Below, piece by piece: positions 9,301 through 17,558 of a stretch of DNA of 64,000 nucleotides; position 1 is the stretch's first letter; every line of letters begins with the position of its first letter. The translations under genes and the position numbers were made by a program. The notes below the pieces were generated by a model. It was not told the origin of the DNA. It was given only the letters and a program-made list of their open reading frames with translations, and searched no databases. The stretch comes from JAJPHU01 sp035553375 (GTDB taxonomy: Bacteria > Planctomycetota > Planctomycetia > Gemmatales > Gemmataceae), in the NCBI GenBank assembly GCA_035553375.1, contig DATNCY010000378.1, positions 12,090 through 76,089 on the forward strand. The letters run 5' to 3'.

Positions 9301-9550
9301 GGGGACTTTCACTCAGAAGCGTGCGGGCCGCACGCAACAAGACACAATCGCTCTGAAATGGGGTAAATTGCGGATGCGCACACTCACTTTTGCAGTCGCG
9401 GAGAAAGTCAAGCCGGCCCAGGTGAAGGTCACGCTCAAGGGGAAGGAATTAGCGTGCCGGCACTCTATGCGAGACGGACGACTGCTCATCGCGCTGGAGA
9501 CCGACGTGATCCTGGAAGCCGGGCAGACACTGAAAATCACGGTCGGATAA
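6332..9550 (+). CDS. GH116 (GBA2-like) beta-glycosidase, Tat-exported
   Basis: 1072 residues. A twin-arginine signal is visible near residue 28 (RRDFLLAVGLGTAG...AVA). GH116 features: GIGGICAGM-like turn (MPVGGICAGMLYLGG), DIFNR, a later GWEGVGCCAGTCTHVWQYAQ segment with the likely nucleophile Glu, and EGEQYNTLDAPWYG with the acid/base Asp position. A beta-sandwich insert of roughly 150 residues (DMLFEDFEKGTYEGWTVTG to IGVDDIVFSD) resembles a laminin-G/carbohydrate-binding module and interrupts the N-terminal domain. Length exceeds typical GH116 (about 800-900) because of this insert. Translationally coupled to the GH81 gene. Substrate could be glucosyl or xylosyl conjugates; not decidable here. 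Confidence 0.87.
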   Translation: MNPQGSSAHDERDDVCTSPACDCGTLPRRDFLLAVGLGTAGTLASARRAVAGPFHAEDFATLVPADKKLDPDWVKSLFARGTRTVFRGAELDKIGMPVGGICAGMLYLGGDGKLWLWDIFNRVYDAGSGGPHYAHPLTPSSPLDQGFALQMTVGDKTQTRPLDRSGFADIRFTGEYPIGFVEYRDPNSPLSVSLEAFSPFIPLDADSSSLPATVMHFTVKNTSKDKVEAELGGWLENAVCLHSGQPGRLQRRNGVVRRPGVTFLECSAEAVPQRPRSAVRADMLFEDFEKGTYEGWTVTGTAFGKEPVERAKMPAYQGEIGSKGKRLVNTHNARQGEDVRKADAHIGTLTSKPFKIERHYITFLIGGGSHKGKTCVNLLIDDKVVVSATGRDNNHMQPHSFDVRPWAGQMARIQIVDNERGAWGNIGVDDIVFSDRPRDVPFVLSEQFDHGTMGLALLDPVEGDRAVTALPDSRVPTGIFSHRAKVADEPVNRPFGRKLVGSLTRKLTLEPGAEATVTFVITWHFPNIRLAPLPDLGGRSYGKRFKSALAVAEYIAANFKRLSQQTRLWHDTWYDSTLPYWFLDRTFVNTSILASTTCYWFANGRFYGWEGVGCCAGTCTHVWQYAQAVARIFPQLERTTRENVDYGVAFHADSGAMDYRAEAARQVAVDGQAGTILRAYREHQMSVDAAFLKRTWPRIKKSIEYLMRQDRDADGLLEGEQYNTLDAPWYGEIAWISSLYLAAVRAGAAMAEEMNDAAFAKRCQAIAERGHKRMVERVFNGEYFIQRLDPKHLEAINSNDGCEIDQMLGQSWAWQVGLPRVLPEKETRSALQALWKYNFTPDIGPYRRGFKAIQGGRWYAMPGEGGLLMCTWPKGGAEKAAGKGHAGFVAYFNECMTGFEYQVAAHMMAEGLTQESLAIVRTIHDRYHAARRNPFNEIECSDHYARAMAGYGVFLTACGYEHHGPKGHLGFAPRLTPEDFRAPFTTAEGWGTFTQKRAGRTQQDTIALKWGKLRMRTLTFAVAEKVKPAQVKVTLKGKELACRHSMRDGRLLIALETDVILEAGQTLKITVG

Positions 9551-9586
9551 GGAACCGCGAGTGGTAGGGCTTAGCCCTCTGCTCAT

Positions 9587-11221
9587 TCAGCGTGTGAAGT
9601 GTAGTTGAATGCTCCCCACCACCAGCAACACGAACCAGCAGCAGCCGAGCAGAGTCAGGCCATAGGTCAGACCGAACGGCGCACACACCATGAACACAGC
9701 CAGGCCGAAGAAAATCACACTCCAGACATAGAACCATCCCCAGATCGACGCGCCAAGGGTGGCGAAGCACATGCCGCTGAGTACGGCCAGTACCGGTGCC
9801 AGCGGCAGCGGCTCGTTAAGGAAATGATTGACGATCACCAGCGACAGAAAGCCGCCATAATACGCGGGCACGAGGTTCCAGACTTGTCGTTCCACCGCCG
9901 TCATGCCGCGCTCTTTCACGGGCCGCAGACGCACCGCCAGGAAGAGCATGACGCCGATCTGCGTGAGTTTCGTCGCCAACATCGCCATCCAGCGATAACT
10001 CGGCTCCAAATGAAGCTCCCAGTAATTCGCCAGGGCGCAGCCGACCAGGATAGTCAGACCGACGGCCAACAGCAAGCGCGGCCAGCCCTCCGAAAGAATA
10101 TCGCGATGGCGCGCGCCCAGGCCGCGCCTCAGCCGTTTCAGCCAGGTCAGCCGTTTGGCCGTAACCGGTTCGCCGCGCAGAAACGCACGCAGGTCCGCGG
10201 CGAGGCCGGCGGCGCTGGCGTAGCGATCCTCCGGGCGCTTGGCCAACGCCTTGAGGCAGACGGCTTCCACCTCACGCGGAATAGCGGGGTTGTGCAGGCG
10301 CGGCGAGGGAGGGCTGTCCTCGACCACCTGCGCCGGCAAGGCGTGAGCGGGGCCTTCAAACGGCAATCGACCCGTCAGCAACTCGTAGAGGATCACGCCG
10401 AGCGAATACACATCGCTGCGTGCGTCGGCGGTGTGACTGTGGCCGGCGGCCTGCTCGGGGGCCATGTAGGGCAATGAGCCGAGAATGTGACCGTCGGAGG
10501 TCGGCGCACTGGCCGAATCGGTCAGAAAATCCAGACGGGCCAGGCCGAAATCGAGAACGTGCGGCCGACCTTCCGCGTCGATGAGAAGGTTGCCCGGTTT
10601 GAGGTCGCGATGGCAGACGCCTTGGCCGTGTGCATGCTCGACCACCTCGGCGATACACGCGACCAACTCGACCATCTCGGCGAGGCTGGCTCCGCGCTGC
10701 TGACACCACAGACGCGGCTCAACACCCTCGATGAACTCCGTCACCAGATAATAAGGCGGTCCCTGCCGGCTATAATCGAAGAGTTGGACGATCCCAGGAT
10801 GCGCCAGGCGTGCGATGGCGCAGGCCTCGCGTTGAAAGCGACGCACCGCTTCGGGTTGATCGAGCCGGCCGGCGTGGAGTACCTTCAAGGCGACCTGTCG
10901 CTTCACGTCGGGATCGAAACCCAGGTAGACGATGCCGAATCCGCCCTGGCCCAGCTCGCGCTCGATGCGATACGGACCGATGTGTTCCGGTCCGCCGCTC
11001 CGCGAATGACTCAGAGGGCACTCGGCGAGAGTAGTCGGGTCGCCGAACAGCTGATCGAGCGCGGCCAGAGCGCTGCCGAGTTCGGGATGCCGCGCCAGCA
11101 ATGCCGCGCGGTCCACGGATTGGCCGGACTGGATGGCGGTGAGCGCGGCGTCGAGCGCCGCCGCTGCTTCCGGCTCCAGGGTGAGAGTGTCCAACGGAGT
11201 GGAACGCTTAAATTCTGTCAT
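9587..11221 (-). CDS. Ser/Thr protein kinase with C-terminal membrane domain
   Basis: 544 residues from the ATG at 11221 (MTEFKRS); an upstream extension in frame has no kinase similarity. An acidic/helical lead of ~95 residues precedes the kinase domain: glycine loop GQGGFG, VALKV lysine, HRDLKPGN catalytic loop, DFGLA, and SLPYMAPEQ in the activation segment. The C-terminal ~150 residues contain about five hydrophobic segments (LLLAVGLTILVGCALANYW, MLFLAVRL, GGFLSLVIVNHFL, and two in the last 70 residues), so the protein is anchored in the membrane with a cytoplasmic kinase. No PASTA or WD repeats. It lies convergent to the GH116 gene and divergent from the AhpD-like gene. Confidence 0.9.
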   Translation of the reverse strand: MTEFKRSTPLDTLTLEPEAAAALDAALTAIQSGQSVDRAALLARHPELGSALAALDQLFGDPTTLAECPLSHSRSGGPEHIGPYRIERELGQGGFGIVYLGFDPDVKRQVALKVLHAGRLDQPEAVRRFQREACAIARLAHPGIVQLFDYSRQGPPYYLVTEFIEGVEPRLWCQQRGASLAEMVELVACIAEVVEHAHGQGVCHRDLKPGNLLIDAEGRPHVLDFGLARLDFLTDSASAPTSDGHILGSLPYMAPEQAAGHSHTADARSDVYSLGVILYELLTGRLPFEGPAHALPAQVVEDSPPSPRLHNPAIPREVEAVCLKALAKRPEDRYASAAGLAADLRAFLRGEPVTAKRLTWLKRLRRGLGARHRDILSEGWPRLLLAVGLTILVGCALANYWELHLEPSYRWMAMLATKLTQIGVMLFLAVRLRPVKERGMTAVERQVWNLVPAYYGGFLSLVIVNHFLNEPLPLAPVLAVLSGMCFATLGASIWGWFYVWSVIFFGLAVFMVCAPFGLTYGLTLLGCCWFVLLVVGSIQLHFTR

Positions 11222-11410
11222 GAAAGCGGACCAATCAAGATAAAAAAGATTCAGCCGACATCTTACACCAGCGACCATTGTCCTGCGCGAGTCTTCACCG
11301 ATTATCCGTTCCGTTCGGCTCAACTGCAACCAAGATCGCGCGGAACCCATAAGATAGCGCGGAAAGTTCCTCGACTGCTCCTTTTCTCCATCCTATTTCA
11401 GGAGGCCGTC

Positions 11411-11926
11411 ATGCCGCGTATTCAACCCTTGAAGGACGAGCAAGCCACGCCACAAGCCCGGACTCTTTTCGACAAGATCCAGTCCGCGTTCAAGATGGTG
11501 CCGAACATCTTTCGCACCATGGGCCATGCCCCCGATGTTCTACAAGCGACCCTCGCCCTGAATCAGGCGATCCAGAGCGATCTCGATCCCAAATTGCGCG
11601 AACTGGCCTATTTGAAGGCGTCGCAGGTGAATCAGTGTAAATACTGCCAACACTATCACAGCGGAGCCGCTCGCAAGGTCGGTCTCTCGGAGGCGCAGGT
11701 GGAAGCGCTCGGCAACTACGAGCAGAGCAGCATCTACAGCGATCTGGAGAAACTGGTTCTGCGCTTCGCCGAGCAGTGGACGCGGCAGGGGAAGGCCGAT
11801 GCCGAGGTTGTGTCCGCGCTGGCGCAGAAACTCTCTCCTTCGCAGATGATCGTCCTCGCTGCCACGGTTGGCTTGGCCAACTGGACGAACCGTTTCAATG
11901 AAACCTTCGACATTCAGCTTCCGTGA
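11411..11926 (+). CDS. AhpD-like / carboxymuconolactone decarboxylase family protein
   Basis: 171 residues. Strong AGGAGG ribosome binding site 6 nt before the ATG. Alkylhydroperoxidase AhpD fold: Cys76-Lys-Tyr-Cys79 (NQCKYCQHYH) with the following His83, then GLSEAQVEAL and an all-helical C-terminus. CxxC members of this family are usually peroxidase-associated thiol reductants. There is no neighbouring ahpC, so the partner is unknown. A 32-bp-stem hairpin follows the stop by 16 nt and probably terminates transcription. Confidence 0.88.
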   Translation: MPRIQPLKDEQATPQARTLFDKIQSAFKMVPNIFRTMGHAPDVLQATLALNQAIQSDLDPKLRELAYLKASQVNQCKYCQHYHSGAARKVGLSEAQVEALGNYEQSSIYSDLEKLVLRFAEQWTRQGKADAEVVSALAQKLSPSQMIVLAATVGLANWTNRFNETFDIQLP

Positions 11927-11942
11927 CAGACGAGGGGCTGTT

Positions 11943-12017
11943 GGCGAACGGCCGGCGTAAGCCGGCTGGTATAGTATCCACCAACCTATACCAGCCGGCT
12001 TACGCCGGCCGTTCGCC
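11943..12017. repeat. Perfect 32-bp palindrome (GCCGGCTTACGCCGGC family), probable terminator
   Basis: Arms 11943-11974 and 11986-12017 are perfectly complementary with an 11-nt loop. The inner part of each arm is the element GCCGGCTTACGCCGGC plus CGTTCGCC, which reappears singly at 24177-24200. It sits 16 nt after the AhpD-like stop. Confidence 0.85.
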
Positions 12018-12132
12018 AGGCTGATACCTCTTGACAAAAACGAAGGTTTCATGCATTACCTCCGCGCGATGCGATCCAGATTTCGCTCGAAGTGAATCGG
12101 CGAAGTGGGATCGCGGCGCGGAGGAGGGGGCG

Positions 12133-12729
12133 ATGAGTCGAAGTAGTCTTTTAGCGGTGGGCATACTGTTGCTCGGCGGGACGGCGGTCCTTGCCACGGA
12201 ACTCGTTGGCGTGCGCTTTAGCAACACACAATTCACCACGACGATGGAGATCAAGGTTGGCGACAAGCCGGTCCATCTGGTGCTAACCGGCGTGGGACTG
12301 CGACAGAAGTTCTTTCTCAACGTCTACGCCATCGGCAGTTACGTGATCGAAGGCGCGGCCGTCCACACGGCGGAGGAATTGGCCGCCCTCGATCAACCGA
12401 AGCAACTGCATCTGGTACTCGAACGCGATGTGGACGGCAAGGACATGGCCGAGGCGTTTCTCGTGGCCATTCGCCAGAATCATCCGGTGCCGGCCTTCAA
12501 CGACGAGGTGAATCGGCTGACCGAGATGCTACGCGAACTGGATCTCAAGAAGGACGACCACATTTATTTGACGCATCTGCCGGGCGTGGGTTTGCGCTGC
12601 CATGTGGTCAACAAGGGCGAATTTACTATCGACAATCCGAAGTTCTCGAAGGCGGTTTGGGATATTTATCTCGGCAAGAACAACGTCGGCGAAGGGATCA
12701 AGAAGGGACTTACCTCGCGGCTGAAGTAA
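12133..12729 (+). CDS. Chalcone-isomerase-like domain protein, secreted
   Basis: 198 residues from the ATG at 12133, preceded by a GAGGAGGGGG ribosome binding site. The N-terminus is a signal peptide (MSRSSLLAVGILLLGGTAVLA). The rest matches bacterial chalcone-isomerase-like proteins: TGVGLRQKFFLNVYAIGSY and later FNDEVNRL, with LPGVGLRC near the end. Bacterial members are mostly not true chalcone isomerases and may bind lipids or small ligands; no catalytic claim is made. An upstream in-frame extension to 12031 lacks a binding site and is rejected. A 25-bp-stem palindrome separates it from the convergent M81 gene. Confidence 0.85.
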   Translation: MSRSSLLAVGILLLGGTAVLATELVGVRFSNTQFTTTMEIKVGDKPVHLVLTGVGLRQKFFLNVYAIGSYVIEGAAVHTAEELAALDQPKQLHLVLERDVDGKDMAEAFLVAIRQNHPVPAFNDEVNRLTEMLRELDLKKDDHIYLTHLPGVGLRCHVVNKGEFTIDNPKFSKAVWDIYLGKNNVGEGIKKGLTSRLK

Positions 12730-12742
12730 CGGGACAAAACTT

Positions 12743-12795
12743 TGCCAGCCCGCAGCGCCAGCAAGGGATTCCCTTGCTGGCGCTGCGGGCTGGCA
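12743..12795. repeat. Type-A palindrome, 25-bp perfect arms, between convergent genes
   Basis: Arms 12743-12767 and 12771-12795 with a 3-nt loop; core CCAGCCCGCAGCGCCAGC then AAGGG. It lies between the convergent chalcone-isomerase-like and M81 genes and ends 1 nt before the M81 stop codon, so it may terminate both transcripts. GGACAAAAC precedes the left arm, as in the copies at 17559 and 55254. Confidence 0.9.
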
Positions 12796-12796
12796 G

Positions 12797-14293
12797 TCAA
12801 GGCGCAGCCGTCCATTCCTCGATTTCGTCCCAGGGCCACAGCGGGCGCGAGATGCGGTGGTAGTCATAGTTCCAGAAGTCCGAGGGTGCGCAGCCGGGCG
12901 CGCGCACAACCAGAATCTTTCGCGCGTATTGTTCGTAGGCGGCTCGAAAACCGCAGGGGCTTTTCGCCACCAGAACGCTCGCCACGAACGGATCGAGACC
13001 CGCCGTCTGAAAAAGCTGCGGCGCGAAATGCGGTCCTGATCGCGTGGTGGCGATCACATGCACTTGGCCGCAGCGCAGAATCACGGACGGTCCCATATCA
13101 ATGGGCATGTTGCGGGCGATATGGCCCGACAGAATGAACTGGGCATCAAACAGATGATGGACGCGCGCCGTCACGGTCAACGGCTGAGAGAAACGCCGAT
13201 CGCGTTTGCCGCCCAGCGTCGTTGTCAGTTCCGCGCCGATGCCGCGTTGATGGGCCATTTCGACGACGCCGGGATCGACCAACGTCACCAGCGCCGGACG
13301 CGGCCAGTCATAGTTGAGCAACTCGCGCAACACCCAATTGCTATCGCCGGGCGCTCCCGAGGTGGTGGCGTCGGCGCTATCGCTGAGAACCGTCAGCCCC
13401 TGTGGATTCTCGTAGGCGGCGCGAACGCCGTCGGCCACGGATACCAGTTCGGGTAGATAGTCGCGCCGTCGCCGCCAAACTTCCTCGGCGATTTCGCCGC
13501 AGACGCTACGGGCCAGTTCCGCGTCTCCATCGGTGACGATCACGACGGAGGATCCCAAATCGGGAATATCGAGCCAGGGTTGCACGGTCGCCAAACCAGC
13601 GCAGAGGATGCGTGGATCGCGCTCCCATTCTTGCAGGCGTTCGCGCAGGGCATAGCTCACACTCGCCGCATCTTGCGTGTTGGCACGCTCGGCCGGCACG
13701 ACGAGAGGTAGTTTCTGAAACGCCGTGATCGGTCGAGCGCCGTCCACGAGGATACGGCGCAACACGGCCGCTCCGCGCTGGCCGGTTTCAAATACGTCGA
13801 GATGAGGAGCCGTGTGATACAAGACAAGGGCGTCGGCATGGCGAACCATGCGCTCGGTGATGTTGGCATGCAGGTCGAGCGTAACCACGAGTGGCACATC
13901 GGAGCCGATCCGTTCGCGCAGCGCTTGCAGTATCTCACCTTCCACATCGGGAGCCTGGTCGGCCACGAGCGCGCCGTGCAGAGCAAGCAAAACCGCATCC
14001 ACGGGCAGCACGCGACGCAGTGCGTCGGTCATTTCCTGACAGAGCCAGGCGAAGGTTTCCGCCGTGGCTGTGCCGCTCGGCCAGGCGGGAAGACGGACAA
14101 GACCGGCAATCTGAGGGCGCTCCGGCCAGAGGCGCAACGACTGGATGAAGCCACCCAGTTCGTTGGTATCGGCCATCTGTTCGACCAACTCGGTTCCGCG
14201 AACAATGCCGAACTGCTCGAAATCGAGTCGCGTCGTTGGGATAGGATTAAAGGTATTCGTTTCCTGCCAGAGTTGGCCGATGGCAATACGCAT
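12797..14293 (-). CDS. M81 family metallopeptidase (MlrC-like)
   Basis: 498 residues, the usual length. The N-terminus RIAIGQLWQETNTFNP is the M81/MlrC signature; VVTLDLHANITERM and YHTAPHLDVFETG supply conserved Asp/His metal ligands. The C-terminal MlrC half contains DSADATTSGAPGDSNWVLR. MlrC is known from microcystin degradation, but many M81 proteins occur outside that pathway, so the substrate (probably small modified peptides) is open. No other mlr genes are nearby. The gene is divergent from a small plus-strand gene. Confidence 0.9.
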   Translation of the reverse strand: MRIAIGQLWQETNTFNPIPTTRLDFEQFGIVRGTELVEQMADTNELGGFIQSLRLWPERPQIAGLVRLPAWPSGTATAETFAWLCQEMTDALRRVLPVDAVLLALHGALVADQAPDVEGEILQALRERIGSDVPLVVTLDLHANITERMVRHADALVLYHTAPHLDVFETGQRGAAVLRRILVDGARPITAFQKLPLVVPAERANTQDAASVSYALRERLQEWERDPRILCAGLATVQPWLDIPDLGSSVVIVTDGDAELARSVCGEIAEEVWRRRRDYLPELVSVADGVRAAYENPQGLTVLSDSADATTSGAPGDSNWVLRELLNYDWPRPALVTLVDPGVVEMAHQRGIGAELTTTLGGKRDRRFSQPLTVTARVHHLFDAQFILSGHIARNMPIDMGPSVILRCGQVHVIATTRSGPHFAPQLFQTAGLDPFVASVLVAKSPCGFRAAYEQYARKILVVRAPGCAPSDFWNYDYHRISRPLWPWDEIEEWTAAP

Positions 14294-14491
14294 GACAGAC
14301 CTCCGAGTACGAGGACTCCGCTCGGTAAGCTTATCCGGGGACGGGGTTGCTGGTAGATCGCACGATGGTTATGCTCATCCCTCGGAACGAGAAGCGAGCC
14401 GAGACCGCTATGTCCCGTGCGGGACAGCGGCGACGATAGAGACGCAAGAAAGTAACCGCGCCGCCAGAGGGCGGCAGGAGGGGGGGAATCC

Positions 14492-14701
14492 ATGAAGCCC
14501 GAGTTGAAACCCGGCGATCGGGTGCGTTTAACGACCCGCAACTGTGTCCCTGTCTACTATCCGGGCGACAAGGGCACCGTGACGAACGGGCCGAAGTGTC
14601 ATCTCGGCGCCGAGGATCCTTATTACCTCGTGACGATGGATAAGGACGGCGGCGACAGCGAAACCGTCTTCAACGTGGAGGACATTGAGCCGGACGTGTG
14701 A
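14492..14701 (+). CDS. Small beta-barrel-like protein, function unknown
   Basis: 69 residues with a very strong GGAGGGGGG ribosome binding site before the ATG. The sequence starts KPELKPGDRVRLTTRN and continues YYPGDKGTVTNGP, resembling SH3-like/KOW-type small barrels. Family not identified. A clear intrinsic terminator follows 27 nt after the stop, so it is probably transcribed on its own from the divergent promoter region shared with the M81 gene. Confidence 0.7.
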   Translation: MKPELKPGDRVRLTTRNCVPVYYPGDKGTVTNGPKCHLGAEDPYYLVTMDKDGGDSETVFNVEDIEPDV

Positions 14702-14727
14702 TCGGCGGGGGATGGCCGATGTCAACG

Positions 14728-14763
14728 AAAAGGGCTTGCGTCAAGAAGGCGCAAGCCCTTTTT
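14728..14763 (+). terminator. Rho-independent terminator
   Basis: Stem AAAAGGGCTTGCG (14728-14740) pairs with CGCAAGCCCTTTT, 9-nt loop, followed by a T run. It ends the transcript of the small gene at 14492-14701. Confidence 0.85.
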
Positions 14764-14906
14764 GCAATAAGCCGATTCCCAAGCTATGTTTTCTTTGCTC
14801 GAACCGCTGGCGGGATTGCCGAAGAAGCGAGAAGGGGCGATGGCTGTCGTGCGGAAAGCCGCAGACCGGTGTTCCGTCCGCCCTGGATGTTGAACGGGTG
14901 GCGGAT

Positions 14907-15806
14907 ATGAAAAACCATCTCAAGGCCACGCTCGGTACTCTGTACAAGTATTCGGGTTTTTTGCCCATCCAGGAGATTATCTACCGTTGGACCTGCGATC
15001 CGTTCCTGGTCGTGTTGCTGTTCCATCGCGTGACCGATGAGATTCCGGAGGATAGTCTGACGGTCAGCTGTACACGCTTTCGCGCGCTCTGTCACATGCT
15101 GGCCAAGCGCTTCCGCGTCGTTCCTCTGGGCGAAATCTTTCGTCTGATCCGCATGGGCAGGCCGCTGCCGCCGCGTACCGTGGCCATCACCTTTGACGAT
15201 TGCTACTACGATAATCTGCCGGCCGCCCGCGTCCTCGCCGAGTATGGTTTGCCTGCCACCTTCTTCATTCCGACAGCTTACGTCGGCACCGATCACGTCT
15301 TCCCCTGGGATCGCAACCTCAAACCCATGCCGAATCTCGATTGGGAGGATGTCGCGGAGATGCACCGCCTCGGTTTCGAGATTGGTTCCCACACGGTCAC
15401 GCATGCGAACCTGGGGGCGGTGACAGCCGAGCAAGCCGACTGGGAGATTGTCGAATCCAAGGCCATCCTGGAGGATCGGTTAGGAAGCCAGGTACGCTGG
15501 TTGGCCTATCCGTTTGGCGGCGTGAATAACTTTTGCCGCGATTGGCTGCCGTTGATGAAAGAGGCCGGCTACGAAGGCTGTGTCTCGGCCTACGGCGGCT
15601 TCATCTATCCCGGCACGGACACGGACATCCTTCCCCGACAGGCCGCGACCGGCTTCTCCAGCACGCTGAGCCTGGAGGTATTCCTGACCGGCTCGCTGGC
15701 CTGGTATTACGCCTTCAAGCGGCGCATGGGGCTGAGCGTGCCCTGGCAGACGTTCGTTCCTCAGATGGAGTGTCTCGACCCACGGATTCCGCACGGAGTC
15801 CGCTAG
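14907..15806 (+). CDS. Polysaccharide deacetylase family protein
   Basis: 299 residues from the ATG at 14907. The in-frame sequence before it crosses the terminator and has no conserved features. NodB-type motifs: TFDDCYYD (metal-binding Asp-Asp; Cys replaces the usual Gly), SHTVTH (His-x3-His metal site), and YPFGG in place of RxPYG. It probably removes acetyl groups from N-acetylated polysaccharide or acts on a related amide. No signal peptide is obvious. A palindrome begins 4 nt after the stop. Confidence 0.88.
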   Translation: MKNHLKATLGTLYKYSGFLPIQEIIYRWTCDPFLVVLLFHRVTDEIPEDSLTVSCTRFRALCHMLAKRFRVVPLGEIFRLIRMGRPLPPRTVAITFDDCYYDNLPAARVLAEYGLPATFFIPTAYVGTDHVFPWDRNLKPMPNLDWEDVAEMHRLGFEIGSHTVTHANLGAVTAEQADWEIVESKAILEDRLGSQVRWLAYPFGGVNNFCRDWLPLMKEAGYEGCVSAYGGFIYPGTDTDILPRQAATGFSSTLSLEVFLTGSLAWYYAFKRRMGLSVPWQTFVPQMECLDPRIPHGVR

Positions 15807-15810
15807 AGAC

Positions 15811-15883
15811 ACTAACATTTTGCCAGCCCGCAGCGCCAGCAAGGGAATCCCTTGCTGGCGCTGCGGGCTGGCCAAATGTTAGT
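15811..15883. repeat. Type-A palindrome with complementary outer arms
   Basis: Core arms CCAGCCCGCAGCGCCAGC / complement around a GGGAATCCC centre. Outer flanks ACTAACATTT (15811-15820) and AAATGTTAGT (15874-15883) also pair, so the stem is about 35 bp with one mismatch. It lies directly downstream of the deacetylase gene. Confidence 0.88.
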
Positions 15884-15957
15884 CAAGACAGAGCCGGCAC
15901 CATCTCATACTCTAACCACCAGCGTGGAAATGAGGAACCGAACGATCCGAGACCGGC

Positions 15958-16986
15958 ATGCACGCACGTCAAGCTGTCATTGTCGAACCCTACCAGACGG
16001 CCGTCCGCGAGGTCGAACTGCCGTCGCCCGCCCCCAATCAAATTCTGGTGGCCACCGAGGTCAGCGCCGTCAGCGCCGGCACCGAACTGGCCGTCTGGAC
16101 CGGTACGCACCAGTGGTTAAAAGATCCCAATCTGCCGGACTGGAAGTTTCCCTTTCGGCCCGGTTACAGCGCGGCCGGCACGGTTGCCGCCGTCGGGTCG
16201 GCGGTGTCCGGTTGGAAGCCAGGCGATCGCGTCAGCTATCCCGGCAATCATGCCTCGGCGGAACTGCTGACGATCGGGCACGAGCGCGGCCGATTGTGGC
16301 GTCTGCCGGATAACCTGGACATGGAGAAGGCAGCCGTGGCGTGCATCGCTCGCTATGGCCTGGGCGCGTCCATCCGTGCCGGTCTGACGCTGGCCCGCTC
16401 CGCCGCCGTCCTCGGCCTGGGTGTCATCGGTCAATTCGCGCTGCGCTGTCTGATCGCCGCCGGCGCTCATCCGGTGGTTGGTATCGACGCCGTGGCCATG
16501 CGCCGGCAGGCCGCCCTTGCCGCCGGCGCCGATCACGTCATCGATCCGTCGGCCGGCGACATCCGCGAGCAGCTGATGCGCTATCTGCATCAACGCGGCG
16601 TTGAAATCGTCGCCGACGCCACGGGCGTCCCGGACGCGATTCCCACAGCGATGTCGCTGGCCTGCGACGCCGGCCAAGTCGTCGTCGTCGGCAGTCCGCG
16701 CGGCCGAGCCAAGGACGTGAACTTCTACGACGATTTGCACCGGCGTTACATTGAGGTCAGCGGCGCGCACGGCAACATGCTGTTCGAGCCGGCCCACACG
16801 CGCCTGGCCGGCGCCTGGGGCATCGATAAGGCGCAGACCTGGCTGTTGGCCGCGCTCGCTTCCGGTCGCCTCAGCCTCAATGGTCTGATCACGCATCGCA
16901 TCGCTCCCACCGAGTTGGGCAGCGCTTATGAAGGACTTTTGAAGAGAAAAGATGAGTACCTGGGCGTCGTGCTGCACTGGCACTGA
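15958..16986 (+). CDS. MDR-family zinc-type alcohol dehydrogenase-like protein
   Basis: 342 residues. GroES-like N-terminal domain with PGYSAAGTVAAVGSAV and KPGDRVSY, then a Rossmann fold (AAVLGLGVIGQFALR, IVADATGVPDAI). The catalytic-zinc cysteine of classical alcohol dehydrogenases is not at the usual place (SAVSAGTE instead of SxICGSD), like the sugar/bacteriochlorophyllide-dehydrogenase branch of the family. It is an NAD(P)-dependent oxidoreductase of unknown substrate. Its TGA stop is the first triplet of the following palindrome. Confidence 0.85.
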   Translation: MHARQAVIVEPYQTAVREVELPSPAPNQILVATEVSAVSAGTELAVWTGTHQWLKDPNLPDWKFPFRPGYSAAGTVAAVGSAVSGWKPGDRVSYPGNHASAELLTIGHERGRLWRLPDNLDMEKAAVACIARYGLGASIRAGLTLARSAAVLGLGVIGQFALRCLIAAGAHPVVGIDAVAMRRQAALAAGADHVIDPSAGDIREQLMRYLHQRGVEIVADATGVPDAIPTAMSLACDAGQVVVVGSPRGRAKDVNFYDDLHRRYIEVSGAHGNMLFEPAHTRLAGAWGIDKAQTWLLAALASGRLSLNGLITHRIAPTELGSAYEGLLKRKDEYLGVVLHWH

Positions 16987-17074
16987 GTCGCTACAACCCC
17001 TTGCCAGCCCGCAGCGCCAGCAAGGGAACGTCCCTTGCTGGCGCTGCGGGCTGGCAAGGGGTTGTAACGACTCA
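16984..17074. repeat. Type-A palindrome, 44-bp arms, one mismatch, contains a stop codon
   Basis: Arms 16984-17027 and 17031-17074 pair over 44 bp with a single mismatch (C16991 against A17067) and a 3-nt loop. The core is the shared CCAGCCCGCAGCGCCAGC; the outer 17 bp are unique to this locus. The left arm begins at the TGA of the upstream dehydrogenase gene. Confidence 0.9.
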
Positions 17075-17106
17075 GAATCTCTGTTCTTGAGGAAAGGATT
17101 AATCCC

Positions 17107-17550
17107 ATGACGAAGCGTTTTGGCTTTCTGGTCGTCGCGTTCGCCTTCGGCGTGGTGGCGTTGGCCTCCGTGGAGACCCGCGCTCAGAACAAAGGAAAGG
17201 ACAAATCCAAAGTGATTACCACCGATTCGGGCTTGAAGTACGAAGATTTGAAGGAAGGCACGGGCGAGGCCGCCAAGAAGGGCGACACCGTCGAGGTGCA
17301 TTACACCGGCTGGCTAACTGATGGCAAGAAGTTCGACAGCAGCGTGGATCGCAAGGAGCCGTTCTCCTTCAAGCTAGGGGCTGGCATGGTCATCAAGGGC
17401 TGGGATGAAGGCGTCGCTGGTATGAAACCCGGTGGCAAACGCAAGCTGACCATCCCGCCCGCGCTGGGCTACGGCGAGCGCGGCGCTGGTCGCGTTATCC
17501 CGGCCAATGCCACGTTGATCTTCGAGGTCGAGTTGCTGAAGGTCAAGTAA
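17107..17550 (+). CDS. FKBP-type peptidyl-prolyl isomerase, exported
   Basis: 147 residues. N-terminal signal peptide (RFGFLVVAFAFGVVALASV..RAQ), then one complete FKBP domain: GLKYEDLKEGTGEAAKKGD, VEVHYTGWL, GKKFDSS, KPGGKRKLTIPPALGYGERG, IPANATLIFEVELL. All active-site aromatic positions look normal. It should catalyse proline cis-trans isomerisation in the cell envelope. AGGAAAGG upstream acts as ribosome binding site. Both flanks carry type-A palindromes. Confidence 0.94.
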   Translation: MTKRFGFLVVAFAFGVVALASVETRAQNKGKDKSKVITTDSGLKYEDLKEGTGEAAKKGDTVEVHYTGWLTDGKKFDSSVDRKEPFSFKLGAGMVIKGWDEGVAGMKPGGKRKLTIPPALGYGERGAGRVIPANATLIFEVELLKVK

Positions 17551-17558
17551 GGGCTTCT

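Noticed and set aside
12031..12132. Upstream start for the chalcone-isomerase-like gene
   Set aside because: The ATG at 12133 has a strong ribosome binding site and begins a proper signal peptide; the longer form would bury it.
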